The notes under the pieces: generated by a model
Databases searched by the model: none
Seen by the model: only the letters and a program-made list of their open reading frames with translations
What the model was told of the DNA's origin: nothing
Made by a program: the position numbers and the translations under genes
In this document: positions 24,437 through 32,525 of the stretch, one piece after another
Layout: every line of letters starts with the position of its first letter
How positions within the stretch are numbered: the first letter of the stretch is position 1
From: Bacteroidota bacterium
GTDB taxonomy: Bacteria > Bacteroidota > Bacteroidia > Bacteroidales > F082
Assembly (NCBI GenBank): GCA_020444415.1
Contig: JAHLLA010000001.1
Span: 806,001 to 870,000 of the forward strand
Length of the DNA: 64,000 nt
Direction of reading: 5' to 3'

Positions 24437-24480
24437 TTGTTCTTTACAAACAGTTTTAGATGGTGTACGTCAAAGAACAA
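24437..24480. repeat. Inverted repeat in the convergent intergenic region
   Basis: TTGTTCTTT (24437-24445) and AAAGAACAA (24472-24480) are exact inverted repeats separated by 26 bases. They lie between the ends of the two-repeat protein gene and the LuxR gene and could form a bidirectional 3' structure. Confidence 0.4.
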
Positions 24481-24586
24481 CACATTTAAACCTAGCATTG
24501 TAGTTCAAATATTTAAGATTACCACATTTTTATGGTGGTTGTAGCCTATACAATTTGATATTCTGCGAGTTACATTATAAGCATGC

Positions 24587-25342
24587 TTAAAAGAAACCCC
24601 TTTCCTGCAAATCAATTATAAGCTCATTTATTGATTGTTTATTCGCTTTTTTTAGAATATTTCTGCGGTGTGTATCAACGGTATGTGGACTTATAAAAAG
24701 TTTATCCCCTATATGCTTACTGCTTAATCCTTCTTTGATAAGTTTTATTATTTCGAATTCCCGGGCTGTAAATATACACCCCGTCATAATCAATTCTTTA
24801 TCAGGCAGCCTGAAATAAGATAAGTCCTTTCCAATATAATAATTATACCCATGTTTTATAGGTCCAAACCAGGAAATATCGGTATTGATAAAAAGACAAT
24901 ACACCGTTGGTTTAGGTATGGTACCCTTAAATACATAACCCTGAATAAGAAAATTTATATCCGCTCCCTGTTTATGTATAAAACGAAGGTTTGTTGACAT
25001 TACAGCATAATTATTTTGATCGATAAAAACATCACTGCATAATTTTACCATCCTTGAGCGGGCAACACTGTGTCTTTGCATATCATCAGGATGTGTACTC
25101 GTAAAAATATTTCCCGGGTTGAGTTTTTCGGGCTGAATACCCATCATATCAATACATCTCTCACTTGTGTATACAACCTCCCAATTGATCATATCTGCCA
25201 AATAGAAGAATTGATTGTTTTTCTCAGTCATCTTCTCCAACTCAACAACGAGCGGATCTTTTGTGTTAATATTTTTAAATCCTGAAGCTAAATAGGTTTC
25301 AATAAACTTTAAAAACAACTTGTATTGACCTGATGAGTTCAT
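24587..25342 (-). CDS. PAS-domain LuxR-family transcriptional regulator
   Basis: 251 residues. The N-terminal half (about 35-135) looks like a PAS domain: NQFFYLADMINWEVVYTSERCIDMMGIQPEKL and FTSTHPDDMQRH, then RFIHKQGADINFLIQGYVF. The C-terminal 60 residues form a LuxR-type helix-turn-helix: FTAREFEIIKLIKEGLSSKHIGDKL and SPHTVDTHRRNILKKANKQS. Such cytoplasmic PAS-LuxR proteins are common in Bacteroidota. Its upstream region carries a palindromic motif (25409-25424) shared with the sulfatase promoter, so autoregulation and control of the sulfatase are predicted. It is convergent with the two-repeat gene and divergent from the beta-barrel gene at 25643. Confidence 0.85.
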   Translation of the reverse strand: MNSSGQYKLFLKFIETYLASGFKNINTKDPLVVELEKMTEKNNQFFYLADMINWEVVYTSERCIDMMGIQPEKLNPGNIFTSTHPDDMQRHSVARSRMVKLCSDVFIDQNNYAVMSTNLRFIHKQGADINFLIQGYVFKGTIPKPTVYCLFINTDISWFGPIKHGYNYYIGKDLSYFRLPDKELIMTGCIFTAREFEIIKLIKEGLSSKHIGDKLFISPHTVDTHRRNILKKANKQSINELIIDLQERGFF

Positions 25343-25408
25343 AAAAGCAGCAATACCTTATTAAGAAAGTACCCAGGAGCCCTTTCCATTTGGCTAATAT
25401 AAATAATA

Positions 25409-25424
25409 TACTCAATAGTAAGTA
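25409..25424. promoter_or_regulatory. Operator-like motif, site 3 (upstream of the LuxR gene)
   Basis: TACTCA-ATAG-TAAGTA, a near-perfect inverted repeat, lies 67-82 bases upstream of the LuxR start. With its flanks it matches site 2 (20305-20320) at about 21 of 26 positions. The rest of the 300-base region 25343-25642 holds a -7-like box at 25592 and two copies of CCGGTAT (25498, 25522) with no gene seen. Confidence 0.55.
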
Positions 25425-25591
25425 TTTTATCAACCGCAATGATAATAGACTAAATAAGATTTGCTTATGTAGTTTTAGATTATCATATTTGCCTTAACCG
25501 GTATTTATTTAAAGCTTGTATCCGGTATATTGTATATTATCTTTTAATCTTAGTAAATTTTATTTTTTTATAATTGGTATTCCCTATTGAT

Positions 25592-25599
25592 TAAATTTG
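25592..25599 (+). promoter_or_regulatory. Probable -7 element of the 25643 gene
   Basis: TAAATTTG matches TAnnTTTG; TTG at 25574-25576 lies 15 bases upstream. The leader would be about 37 bases. Confidence 0.45.
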
Positions 25600-25642
25600 A
25601 CTTTCAGAAAATAACAAAATACTACCACCAAAAAATATCTAT

Positions 25643-26431
25643 ATGCTCAGAAAAATAAAAATAATATCGCTGATGGGCCTTCTACTACTGGCTTCCACGC
25701 AAATGATGCAGGGGCAGGTACTCCTTTCGCTGATTTTTGGTGATAAACTGAATTCAGGAAAAGTTGAGTTTGGGATGAATGGCGGATTCAATCTCTCATA
25801 TATTCGGGGCATACAGGAATCAAAAGGGCAGAATAACTGGGAGTTAGGGTTTTATTTCGACATACTTCTGAAAGATAAATCACCCTGGTATCTTGCTACC
25901 GGTGTTTATATAAAGTCAAATGTGGGGGGAAGAAATATACCACTGGATTTTGCGGGTAATCGCGTAATTAACGATTCGGTTTATAATGGATTTGTTAATG
26001 CCAAGGGAAGAGTAGAAAAAAAATTCAACACTTTTTACGTGCCACTTAACCTCAGGTATTTGTCAAAATCCGGCTTTTTTATCGAAGGAGGTGCCCAGAT
26101 AGGTTTGGTATTTAAAACCCACGATGTTTACGGTGCAGAAGTTAACGACAATGATCTGACCTATGAAGTGACCAAGGGTGTTCGCAATAACGGTTTGTAT
26201 AAATGGTTTGATGGGGGTATTGACGGTGGCATTGGTTACAAGTCGAAAGGAGCGTTGGGCTGGAAGCTTGGGGTTTGGTATTATGTGGGCTTAACCAATA
26301 TTTATAAAAACGACCTCGGCCCGAAAGCCTATAATTCTTCCATGTATGTATTGGCAACCATACCGATCGGAAAAAAGAAAGCTGAAAAAGCAAGAGCCGA
26401 AAAAGCTGCCGCTGCAGCCGCTAACGATTAA
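25643..26431 (+). CDS. Outer-membrane beta-barrel protein with Lys/Ala tail
   Basis: 262 residues with a signal peptide (MLRKIKIISLMGLLLLASTQMMQGQ|V). The mature part has alternating strands typical of 8-stranded barrels: KVEFGMNGGFNLSYI, NWELGFYFDILL, PWYLATGVYIKS, TFYVPLNLRYLS, GFFIEGGAQIGLVF, GWKLGVWYYVGLTN and MYVLATIPIG. It ends in a highly charged tail, KKKAEKARAEKAAAAAAND, beyond the last strand, which is unusual for a barrel whose terminal strand normally ends the chain. Function unknown. It is divergent from the LuxR gene and may share regulation with it. Confidence 0.78.
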   Translation: MLRKIKIISLMGLLLLASTQMMQGQVLLSLIFGDKLNSGKVEFGMNGGFNLSYIRGIQESKGQNNWELGFYFDILLKDKSPWYLATGVYIKSNVGGRNIPLDFAGNRVINDSVYNGFVNAKGRVEKKFNTFYVPLNLRYLSKSGFFIEGGAQIGLVFKTHDVYGAEVNDNDLTYEVTKGVRNNGLYKWFDGGIDGGIGYKSKGALGWKLGVWYYVGLTNIYKNDLGPKAYNSSMYVLATIPIGKKKAEKARAEKAAAAAAND

Positions 26432-26487
26432 TCCTGTTTACAAAATTAAGGAGCAGTTATTTAATTTGTTGTACCTGGATGAATATC

Positions 26488-27495
26488 TTAATCATTTGTC
26501 AGGTACCAGTCCGTAAATTTTTTCAGACCTTCTTCAAGGGGAGTAAAGGGTTTATACCCACAATAGGCTTCTAGCTTGCTAGTATCAGCAAAAGTGGTCA
26601 ACACATCTCCTTTTTGCATTGGGTGCATTACTTTTTCCGCTTTTTTCCCCAGTATTTTCTCCAGCACTTCAATAAAGTGAAGCAATTCGACAGGACTGGA
26701 ATTTCCGATATTAAAAACGCGGTGTGGCACCGGATCGTCAGGTATAATTTGCAGCACGTCAGTAATGCCTTTTACAATATCGTCAATAAAAGTAAAATCG
26801 CGTTTCATCTGCCCGTTGTTATAGACCTGGATAGACTCGTTATTCAGAATGGATTTGGTATATTTATAATAGACCATATCGGGTCTGCCCCAGGGACCGT
26901 AAACTGTAAAAAACCGCAAACCAGTCATCGGAATTTGATATAAATGGCTGTAAGCATAAGCCATCAGCTCGTTTGATTTTTTAGTGGCGGCATATAAACT
27001 CGCGGGATTGTCCACCCTATCATTTTCCGAGTAAGGTACTCGCTCATTATTTCCGTACACACTGGAGCTGCTGGCATATACAAAATGTGAAGGCTTGGCG
27101 CTGCGACATGCTTCAAGCATATTAAAAAACCCTATAATATTATTATCGATGTAGCTTTCCGGATAATCCACGCTGTATCTTGCACCAGGTTGTGCAGCCA
27201 GGTGTATGATGCTATCGAAGGTATTTTGCGCAAACAACGAACGCATCTGGTCTGCGTCACCCACGTTCATTTTCATAAAACGATATTCAGGATACAATCC
27301 ACTGTGTGCATATGTTGATGATTTAATATCAGGTTTTTTTATGCCACATTGCTGCAAGCGCTTTACCTTTAAATCAGGGTCGTAATAGCTGTTCAGGCTA
27401 TCAATGCCTGTAACCTTGTATCCTGATTGAATTAAACTGATGGTGGTATGAAAACCAATAAAGCCCGCGGCACCTGTTACCAATATATGTTTCAT
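26488..27495 (-). CDS. NAD-dependent sugar epimerase (UDP-glucuronate 4-epimerase-like)
   Basis: 335 residues from the ATG at 27495 (MKHILVTGAAGFIGFHTT), the normal start of extended SDRs. The longer frame to 27582 lies upstream of a -7-like box (27513-27520) and crosses the divergent gene's start, so it is rejected. Seen: GAAGFIG (NAD loop), IIHLAAQPGARYSVDYP (R-Y-S typical of UDP-glucuronate 4-epimerase), VYASSSSVYGNNE, YAATKKSNE (YxxxK), and TVYGPWGRPDM. The family interconverts UDP-glucuronate and UDP-galacturonate for surface polysaccharide. The adjacent glycosyltransferase and flippase-like genes fit this. Confidence 0.87.
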   Translation of the reverse strand: MKHILVTGAAGFIGFHTTISLIQSGYKVTGIDSLNSYYDPDLKVKRLQQCGIKKPDIKSSTYAHSGLYPEYRFMKMNVGDADQMRSLFAQNTFDSIIHLAAQPGARYSVDYPESYIDNNIIGFFNMLEACRSAKPSHFVYASSSSVYGNNERVPYSENDRVDNPASLYAATKKSNELMAYAYSHLYQIPMTGLRFFTVYGPWGRPDMVYYKYTKSILNNESIQVYNNGQMKRDFTFIDDIVKGITDVLQIIPDDPVPHRVFNIGNSSPVELLHFIEVLEKILGKKAEKVMHPMQKGDVLTTFADTSKLEAYCGYKPFTPLEEGLKKFTDWYLTND

Positions 27496-27512
27496 AAATG
27501 CTGATAAAGCGC

Positions 27513-27520
27513 CAAAGTTA
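27513..27520 (-). promoter_or_regulatory. Probable -7 element of the epimerase gene
   Basis: TAACTTTG on the minus strand fits TAnnTTTG and lies 17 bases before the chosen ATG. No good -33 TTG is visible. Confidence 0.48.
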
Positions 27521-27566
27521 CGCATATGGCTATATATTTGCATAAAATTATGATACTTTATATTGA

Positions 27567-28511
27567 ATGAAAAAACTTTCACTCGTCATTTCTGTTTTTA
27601 ACGAAGCAGAAAATATGGCCCCTTTAGCCACACAAATTAACGAGGCACTTAAAGGATATGATTACGAAACCATTTTTGTAGATGATGGGTCTTCTGACCA
27701 AACGGTAAAACTCATCAAAGAATTGAAGGATCCCCATATCCATCTTATCGAATTAAAAAGAAATTATGGCCAGAGTTCGGCACTGGCAGCAGGAATTGAC
27801 TATGCTTCGGGCGAGTATATTATTACCCTTGATGGTGATTTACAAAATGATCCGTCTGATATTCCTGCTATGGTAAAAATGGCTGAAGAAGGTGATTGGG
27901 ACCTGGTGGCCGGCATTCGAAAAAACCGCCAGGATGGAATGCTGATCAGAAAACTGCCTTCCATCATCGCCAATTCCATTATCCGTAAATCGACGGGTAT
28001 AAAAATGAAAGATAATGGCTGTGCCCTGAAAGTTTTTAAAAGTGACATGGCTAAAAGCCTGGGGCTTTATGGAGAAATGCACCGTTTTATTGCTGTGCTT
28101 GCCGCTCTGGAAGGTGCCACCATAACGCAAACCCATGTGAAGCATCATGCCCGCGTACATGGTAAATCAAAATACGGTTTGTCAAGAACTTTTAAGGTAA
28201 TCAGCGATTTGATTTTGCTTCTTTTCTTTAAACGTTACATGCAAAAGCCCATCCACTTTTTTGGATTCTGGGGATTGCTATTATTCGGCATCGGCATCAT
28301 CATCAATCTCTATTTGCTTATAATTAAAATATTTGGCGAAGACATTTGGGGCCGGCCACTGCTTATTCTGGGTATATTGCTGGTATTGGCAGGTTTTCAA
28401 ATGATAACCATCGGCATTATCGTAGAATTTCAGATGAGAACGTACTACGAATCACAAAACAAAAAACCCTACCGGGTTAAAAATGTTTTTAGAAGTGAAC
28501 AAGCGAACTAA
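27567..28511 (+). CDS. Polyprenyl-phosphate glycosyltransferase (GT2, GtrB/DPM1-like)
   Basis: 314 residues. The GT2 catalytic domain spans about 1-220: LSLVISVFNEAENMAPLATQ at the N-terminus (donor loop), TIFVDDGSSDQT, LDGDLQNDPSDIP (D-x-D metal site), and KDNGCALKVFKSD. Two hydrophobic segments near 225-290 anchor it to the inner membrane. Proteins of this type attach a sugar to undecaprenyl phosphate for later transfer outside. The next gene overlaps it by 29 bases and encodes a multispanning flippase-like protein, a frequent pairing. The glycosyl donor is not known. Confidence 0.88.
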   Translation: MKKLSLVISVFNEAENMAPLATQINEALKGYDYETIFVDDGSSDQTVKLIKELKDPHIHLIELKRNYGQSSALAAGIDYASGEYIITLDGDLQNDPSDIPAMVKMAEEGDWDLVAGIRKNRQDGMLIRKLPSIIANSIIRKSTGIKMKDNGCALKVFKSDMAKSLGLYGEMHRFIAVLAALEGATITQTHVKHHARVHGKSKYGLSRTFKVISDLILLLFFKRYMQKPIHFFGFWGLLLFGIGIIINLYLLIIKIFGEDIWGRPLLILGILLVLAGFQMITIGIIVEFQMRTYYESQNKKPYRVKNVFRSEQAN

Positions 28512-29358
28512 AAAATTAATTATCACAATTCTCAAGTTTGGGCTTACCGCGTTCGCGCTTTATTTTGTATTTCAAAAAATTGAATTTACAAATGTGCTGG
28601 CCATCTACAAACAATCCAATGTCGCTTACCTGATACTGGCTTTACTATTTTTTGCCGCCTCCAAGGTGCTCTCCGCATTTCGTTTACAATTCTTTTTAAA
28701 ACAAACCGGAGTCTTTATTTCACAATGGGTGAACATAAAGCTATATGCACTCGGAATGTTCTACAATCTATTTTTGCCGGGCGGCATCAGTGGTGATGGA
28801 TATAAAATTTATCTGCTGCAAAAAAATTACAAAACCGGCACAGGCAAACTTTTTGGCGCCGTGTTAACTGATCGTATTTCCGGAATGAGCGCCCTGACCA
28901 TTTTAGCACTTATTATTTTTTCATTTCATACTGTGCCAGTACAAGGGCATACATTCGGATTCCTGCTCGTGCCGATGGTGTTGCTAGTGCTATATTTTTT
29001 TATGAGGTGGTTCTACAGCTATTTTCTTCAGGTTTATTCGGTTACATTGTTCTTTTCATTAGGGGTACAGCTCCTTCAACTAATGTGTACCTGGATGATT
29101 GTGCTGGCATTAGGCGAAACTCAGCAGGTATGGTCGTACCTGCTAGTATTTTTAGTATCCTCCATTATTGCTATTTTACCGATTTCTATTGGGGGTATGG
29201 GTGTCAGGGAGCTTACCTTTTTATATGGTGCCAAAATATTGGGAATAAATGCCGATTTAGCCGTAAGTGTTAGCTTGATGTTTTACATTATTACGGCGGT
29301 TATTTCTTTTATCGGGATTGTGTATGTTATCAGGCCTATTCAACTTAAAATCAGGTAA
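28483..29358 (+). CDS. Lysylphosphatidylglycerol-synthase-like transmembrane protein
   Basis: 291 residues with about seven or eight hydrophobic segments. It resembles the UPF0104 / LPG_synthase_TM family of integral membrane proteins: GMFYNLFLPGGISGDGYKIYLL, FGAVLTDRISGMSALTI, and ISIGGMGVRELTFLYG near the end are typical motifs of this family. The catalytic lysyl-transferase domain of true MprF is absent. Such stand-alone proteins often accompany polyprenyl-phosphate glycosyltransferases and have been proposed to move lipid-linked sugars; that role is inferred here. It overlaps the glycosyltransferase gene by 29 bases (an internal GTG at 28495 is an alternative start). Confidence 0.84.
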   Translation: MFLEVNKRTKKLIITILKFGLTAFALYFVFQKIEFTNVLAIYKQSNVAYLILALLFFAASKVLSAFRLQFFLKQTGVFISQWVNIKLYALGMFYNLFLPGGISGDGYKIYLLQKNYKTGTGKLFGAVLTDRISGMSALTILALIIFSFHTVPVQGHTFGFLLVPMVLLVLYFFMRWFYSYFLQVYSVTLFFSLGVQLLQLMCTWMIVLALGETQQVWSYLLVFLVSSIIAILPISIGGMGVRELTFLYGAKILGINADLAVSVSLMFYIITAVISFIGIVYVIRPIQLKIR

Positions 29359-29446
29359 TATTAAATTTCAGAAGTGTTGATTAACAGACATCTATTTAAA
29401 AATGGCCTTACTTACATATGAAGTTTTTTAAATAAAAAAATCATCG

Positions 29447-29454
29447 TATATTTG
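29447..29454 (+). promoter_or_regulatory. Probable -7 element of the TonB-dependent receptor gene
   Basis: TATATTTG matches TAnnTTTG, 47 bases before the ATG at 29502. The -33 region lacks a TTG. Confidence 0.48.
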
Positions 29455-29501
29455 GACTTCCAATTAAACAACAAAACCATTAACAGCCTTTTTGTTAATT
29501 G

Positions 29502-31910
29502 ATGAAAAACGTATTTTTTGCATTTATTCTATTCTTTATAGTCTATTCCATCTTTGCCGATACACCGGATAATAAAGGGGTCATCAAAGGTGTTATACGG
29601 GATTCCATCACAAATCAACCTGTCGAGTTTGCAACTGTTGCTGTTTATCAATCAAAAGATCAGTCCCTCGTTGACGGAGCTATTACAGGCGAAATGGGAG
29701 ACTTTAAAATTACCAAACTTAAGAATGGCAATTACGATCTGGAAATTACATTCATTGGTTATAAAACCAAGCACCTAAAAAATATATTCATAACTGGCAA
29801 TAATGCTATTGACCTCAATGATATTTTCATCAGCATGACGGCTGAAAACCTCAAAGAAGTTGAAATAACAGCCGGTACACCCTCCATTGAGTTTCAAATT
29901 GATAAAAAAGTAATCCACGTTGATAAGCAAATAACGGCCACGGCAGGCACGGCGGTTGATATTCTGGAAACTGTGCCTTCGGTAAGTGTGGACGTGGAAG
30001 GAAATGTTACCCTGCGTGGCAGTTCAGGCTTTTCGGTTTTTATTGACGGCAAACCTTCCATTTTGGATCCTAATGAAGTGCTTCAGCAAATTCCTGCTTC
30101 AGCCATTGCCGATATTGAAATTATTACCAACCCTTCTGCTAAATATGATCCGGATGGAACAGCGGGGATTATCAATATCATCATGAAAAAAATTAAGCTG
30201 GAAGGATTTAATGGTATTGTAGATGCTAATGTAGGTATGTACGGTACATTTGGTGGTGATTTCCTGCTGAATTACAGGAAAAATGCGATAAATTTATACC
30301 TGGGCGCCGATTACAACAAACGTGTCGATCCGGGTATAACCGAGTATGAACGAATCACGATAGATACTGCAGCCTGGGATACAACCACTACCACAGCGAA
30401 AGGTGATTTTGAAAGCATCAGGTTATCATGGCAGGCACGTGGAGGTATTGAAATTGATGCCGGTGAGAACGATTACTTCAATATTGGGTTCAGATATGGA
30501 CATCGTGAAAGAACCGGAACAACTACACGTAATTACGACGAATGGGTAACTCCGGGAGATTTCCATCACCCATACATTAGCAATGAAACCTCCGAAAGAG
30601 GTGGGAATTTTTACTCAGCCACACTTGATTACCGACATTCGTTCCAAAAAAAAGGGCATAATCTGACAGCCCAATTCATTTACGACCACAGAGACTCAAA
30701 AGAGATAAGCACCAACGAACTGCTGCAAATGAACCATGCGATTCAAAGCGCCCAAAAATCAACCGAAGAAGGGCCGTCTGAACGCTTCCGTATAAAAGCA
30801 GATTATACATTACCCATTGGAGAAAACGATAAGTTTGAAGCAGGTTATCAAAGCCGGATCAGCCAGTCAGAAGATGTAAACAAGTTGTATAATTTTGATC
30901 TTGATTCAGGCTTTATTTTGGTACCAGAGTACAGCAATTCAACCAGTTATGATCATAATATACATGCTGTTTATGCCATGTACGCGGGTGAAATAAAGAA
31001 TTTTGGATACCAGGCAGGCCTTCGCGGTGAGTACACCTACAGGTACATGGAGTTGCTAAAAACCGGTGAATCGTTTACGCTCGACAGGATGGATTATTTT
31101 CCTACCGTCCACTTGTCATATAACTTCCCAAAGGACCATATGCTGATGGCCAGTTATGCCCGCCGTATCGACCGTCCAAGGGGGTGGTATCTCGAGCCAT
31201 TTATTACGGTGCAGGATGCCTATAACCTTAGCCAGGGAAACCCCGAATTATTGCCCGAATATATTGATTCCTACGAATTAAATTATCAAAAAAGATTTGA
31301 CCGCGATTTTATATCTTTCGAAACATATTACCGTGTAACCCATAATAAAATTGAAAGGGTAAGCAGTGTGTTTGAGGAAAATATTTTACTGCACACTTAC
31401 GAGAATGTTGGCAAAGACTATTCGCTGGGCGGAGAACTTATGATTGGTGTTGACATTTTCAAATGGTGGCATGCCGATTTAATGGGAAACTTGTATTATT
31501 ACCAGGTAAAAGGTGAATTATATGATGAACAATTTGATAATACTAGCTTAAACTGGGGTTCGAGATTTAATAACTCGTTTAAAGTAGCCGAGTTTACCAA
31601 CATTCAACTGACCGGGAATTATGTAAGCCCATCAGTTTCGGCCCAAGGAAAAAGATATGGATATTATATGGCGAATGCTGCAGTAAAACAAGAGTTTTTG
31701 AAAAGAAAACTTTCTCTTACTTTATCAGCCCGCGATTTATTCGGTACCGCCGTTTTTGAATCAATTGATGAAGGGCCTTATTTCAGCAACTATTTTTACG
31801 CGAAAAGAAATGCGCCCATGGTATCCCTGTCAGTTACCTTCAAAATCAATAACTATAAGATTAAAAGAAATCCTACCAGCGAAGGTTTTGATACGGACGA
31901 AGAGTTTTAG
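29502..31910 (+). CDS. TonB-dependent receptor, outer-membrane beta-barrel family
   Basis: 802 residues from the ATG at 29502. Signal peptide MKNVFFAFILFFIVYSIFA|D. Domains in order: a carboxypeptidase-regulatory-like beta-sandwich (about 25-115, GVIRDSITNQPVEFATVAVY and ITGEMGDFKI), a plug (about 130-230, VDILETVPSVSVDVEGNVTLRG and IDGKPSILD, IEIITNPSAKYDPDGTAGIINI), then a long barrel. The plug sequence is of the type found in OMP_b-brl_3 receptors, which lack a SusC-like partner lipoprotein. No SusD gene is present next to it, so this is not a SusCD pair. The substrate is unknown; the neighbours do not show it. Confidence 0.9.
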   Translation: MKNVFFAFILFFIVYSIFADTPDNKGVIKGVIRDSITNQPVEFATVAVYQSKDQSLVDGAITGEMGDFKITKLKNGNYDLEITFIGYKTKHLKNIFITGNNAIDLNDIFISMTAENLKEVEITAGTPSIEFQIDKKVIHVDKQITATAGTAVDILETVPSVSVDVEGNVTLRGSSGFSVFIDGKPSILDPNEVLQQIPASAIADIEIITNPSAKYDPDGTAGIINIIMKKIKLEGFNGIVDANVGMYGTFGGDFLLNYRKNAINLYLGADYNKRVDPGITEYERITIDTAAWDTTTTTAKGDFESIRLSWQARGGIEIDAGENDYFNIGFRYGHRERTGTTTRNYDEWVTPGDFHHPYISNETSERGGNFYSATLDYRHSFQKKGHNLTAQFIYDHRDSKEISTNELLQMNHAIQSAQKSTEEGPSERFRIKADYTLPIGENDKFEAGYQSRISQSEDVNKLYNFDLDSGFILVPEYSNSTSYDHNIHAVYAMYAGEIKNFGYQAGLRGEYTYRYMELLKTGESFTLDRMDYFPTVHLSYNFPKDHMLMASYARRIDRPRGWYLEPFITVQDAYNLSQGNPELLPEYIDSYELNYQKRFDRDFISFETYYRVTHNKIERVSSVFEENILLHTYENVGKDYSLGGELMIGVDIFKWWHADLMGNLYYYQVKGELYDEQFDNTSLNWGSRFNNSFKVAEFTNIQLTGNYVSPSVSAQGKRYGYYMANAAVKQEFLKRKLSLTLSARDLFGTAVFESIDEGPYFSNYFYAKRNAPMVSLSVTFKINNYKIKRNPTSEGFDTDEEF

Positions 31911-31975
31911 AACGCAATACCCACTCTTTTGGATTTACAGATCATGATATCTTAAGGCTCCTTTTCCGTTATTAC

Positions 31976-32194
31976 TTATTCTTTTGATTTCAAGGTGATC
32001 CCGGAAAAATAAGCATAAAATTCTTTGTCGGATGTAAATCTACTGAATTGAACATCCAGCAAATCCCCTGCAGATGCGGCTAATTGTACACATTTGTCAC
32101 ATGAATCATCAATTAGAGAGGGTTTGATCGTTATAGAAATGGTGGTTAAAAATACAAGAACAATCAATGTAATGGTGGTAAATTTGGTACCCAT
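31976..32194 (-). CDS. Small membrane-anchored or secreted hypothetical protein
   Basis: 72 residues: a hydrophobic N-terminal segment (FTTITLIVLVFLTTISITI) followed by a short tail with a CDKC pair (about residue 32-35) and a region DVQFSRFTSDKEFYAYFSG. The CxxC could form a disulphide or bind a metal. No family recognised and no clear promoter seen, so coding status is moderate. It lies convergent with the TonB-dependent receptor. Confidence 0.45.
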   Translation of the reverse strand: MGTKFTTITLIVLVFLTTISITIKPSLIDDSCDKCVQLAASAGDLLDVQFSRFTSDKEFYAYFSGITLKSKE

Positions 32195-32525
32195 AATGTA
32201 CGTTTAGTGAATTTTATATTTCACCAAACCTAATATGTATTTCTGAAGATTTCTGTTAAATATTAGTTACTTAACACTTTATTAACGTTTCCTATGACGT
32301 AGGAATGATAAAAGAATGGGGCTGCCCAGTCGCTCTTTATTTATACAATGTCTGTTAAAACATTTTTTTTACAAAAATTCTTTTTCTTTTACTTTCCTGA
32401 TTATCAATATCTAAAAATAATATTTATCTTTTTTGTTTATTTTTTATTTGTTTTTATTAAACAAAATGAAGTTCAGGATGTTTTTATGTCTGTAAACACT
32501 AAAACAAATATTAAAAATTAAAATC
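32195..32525. other. 331-base AT-rich intergenic region before the fasciclin gene
   Basis: No gene seen. It holds the perfect palindrome TTCCTA-TGACG-TAGGAA at 32289-32305 and long T-rich stretches (32360-32460) with no clear TAnnTTTG box. The palindrome is reported separately as an operator candidate. Confidence 0.5.
32289..32305. promoter_or_regulatory. Palindrome upstream of the fasciclin gene
   Basis: TTCCTA and TAGGAA form a perfect 6-bp inverted repeat with a 5-base spacer, in an otherwise featureless region 220 bases before the ATG. It may be a regulator site. Confidence 0.4.

Noticed and set aside
25498-25528. Two copies of CCGGTAT 24 bases apart before the 25643 gene
   Set aside because: Seven-base repeats in a short AT-rich region can arise by chance and no palindrome or further copy was found.
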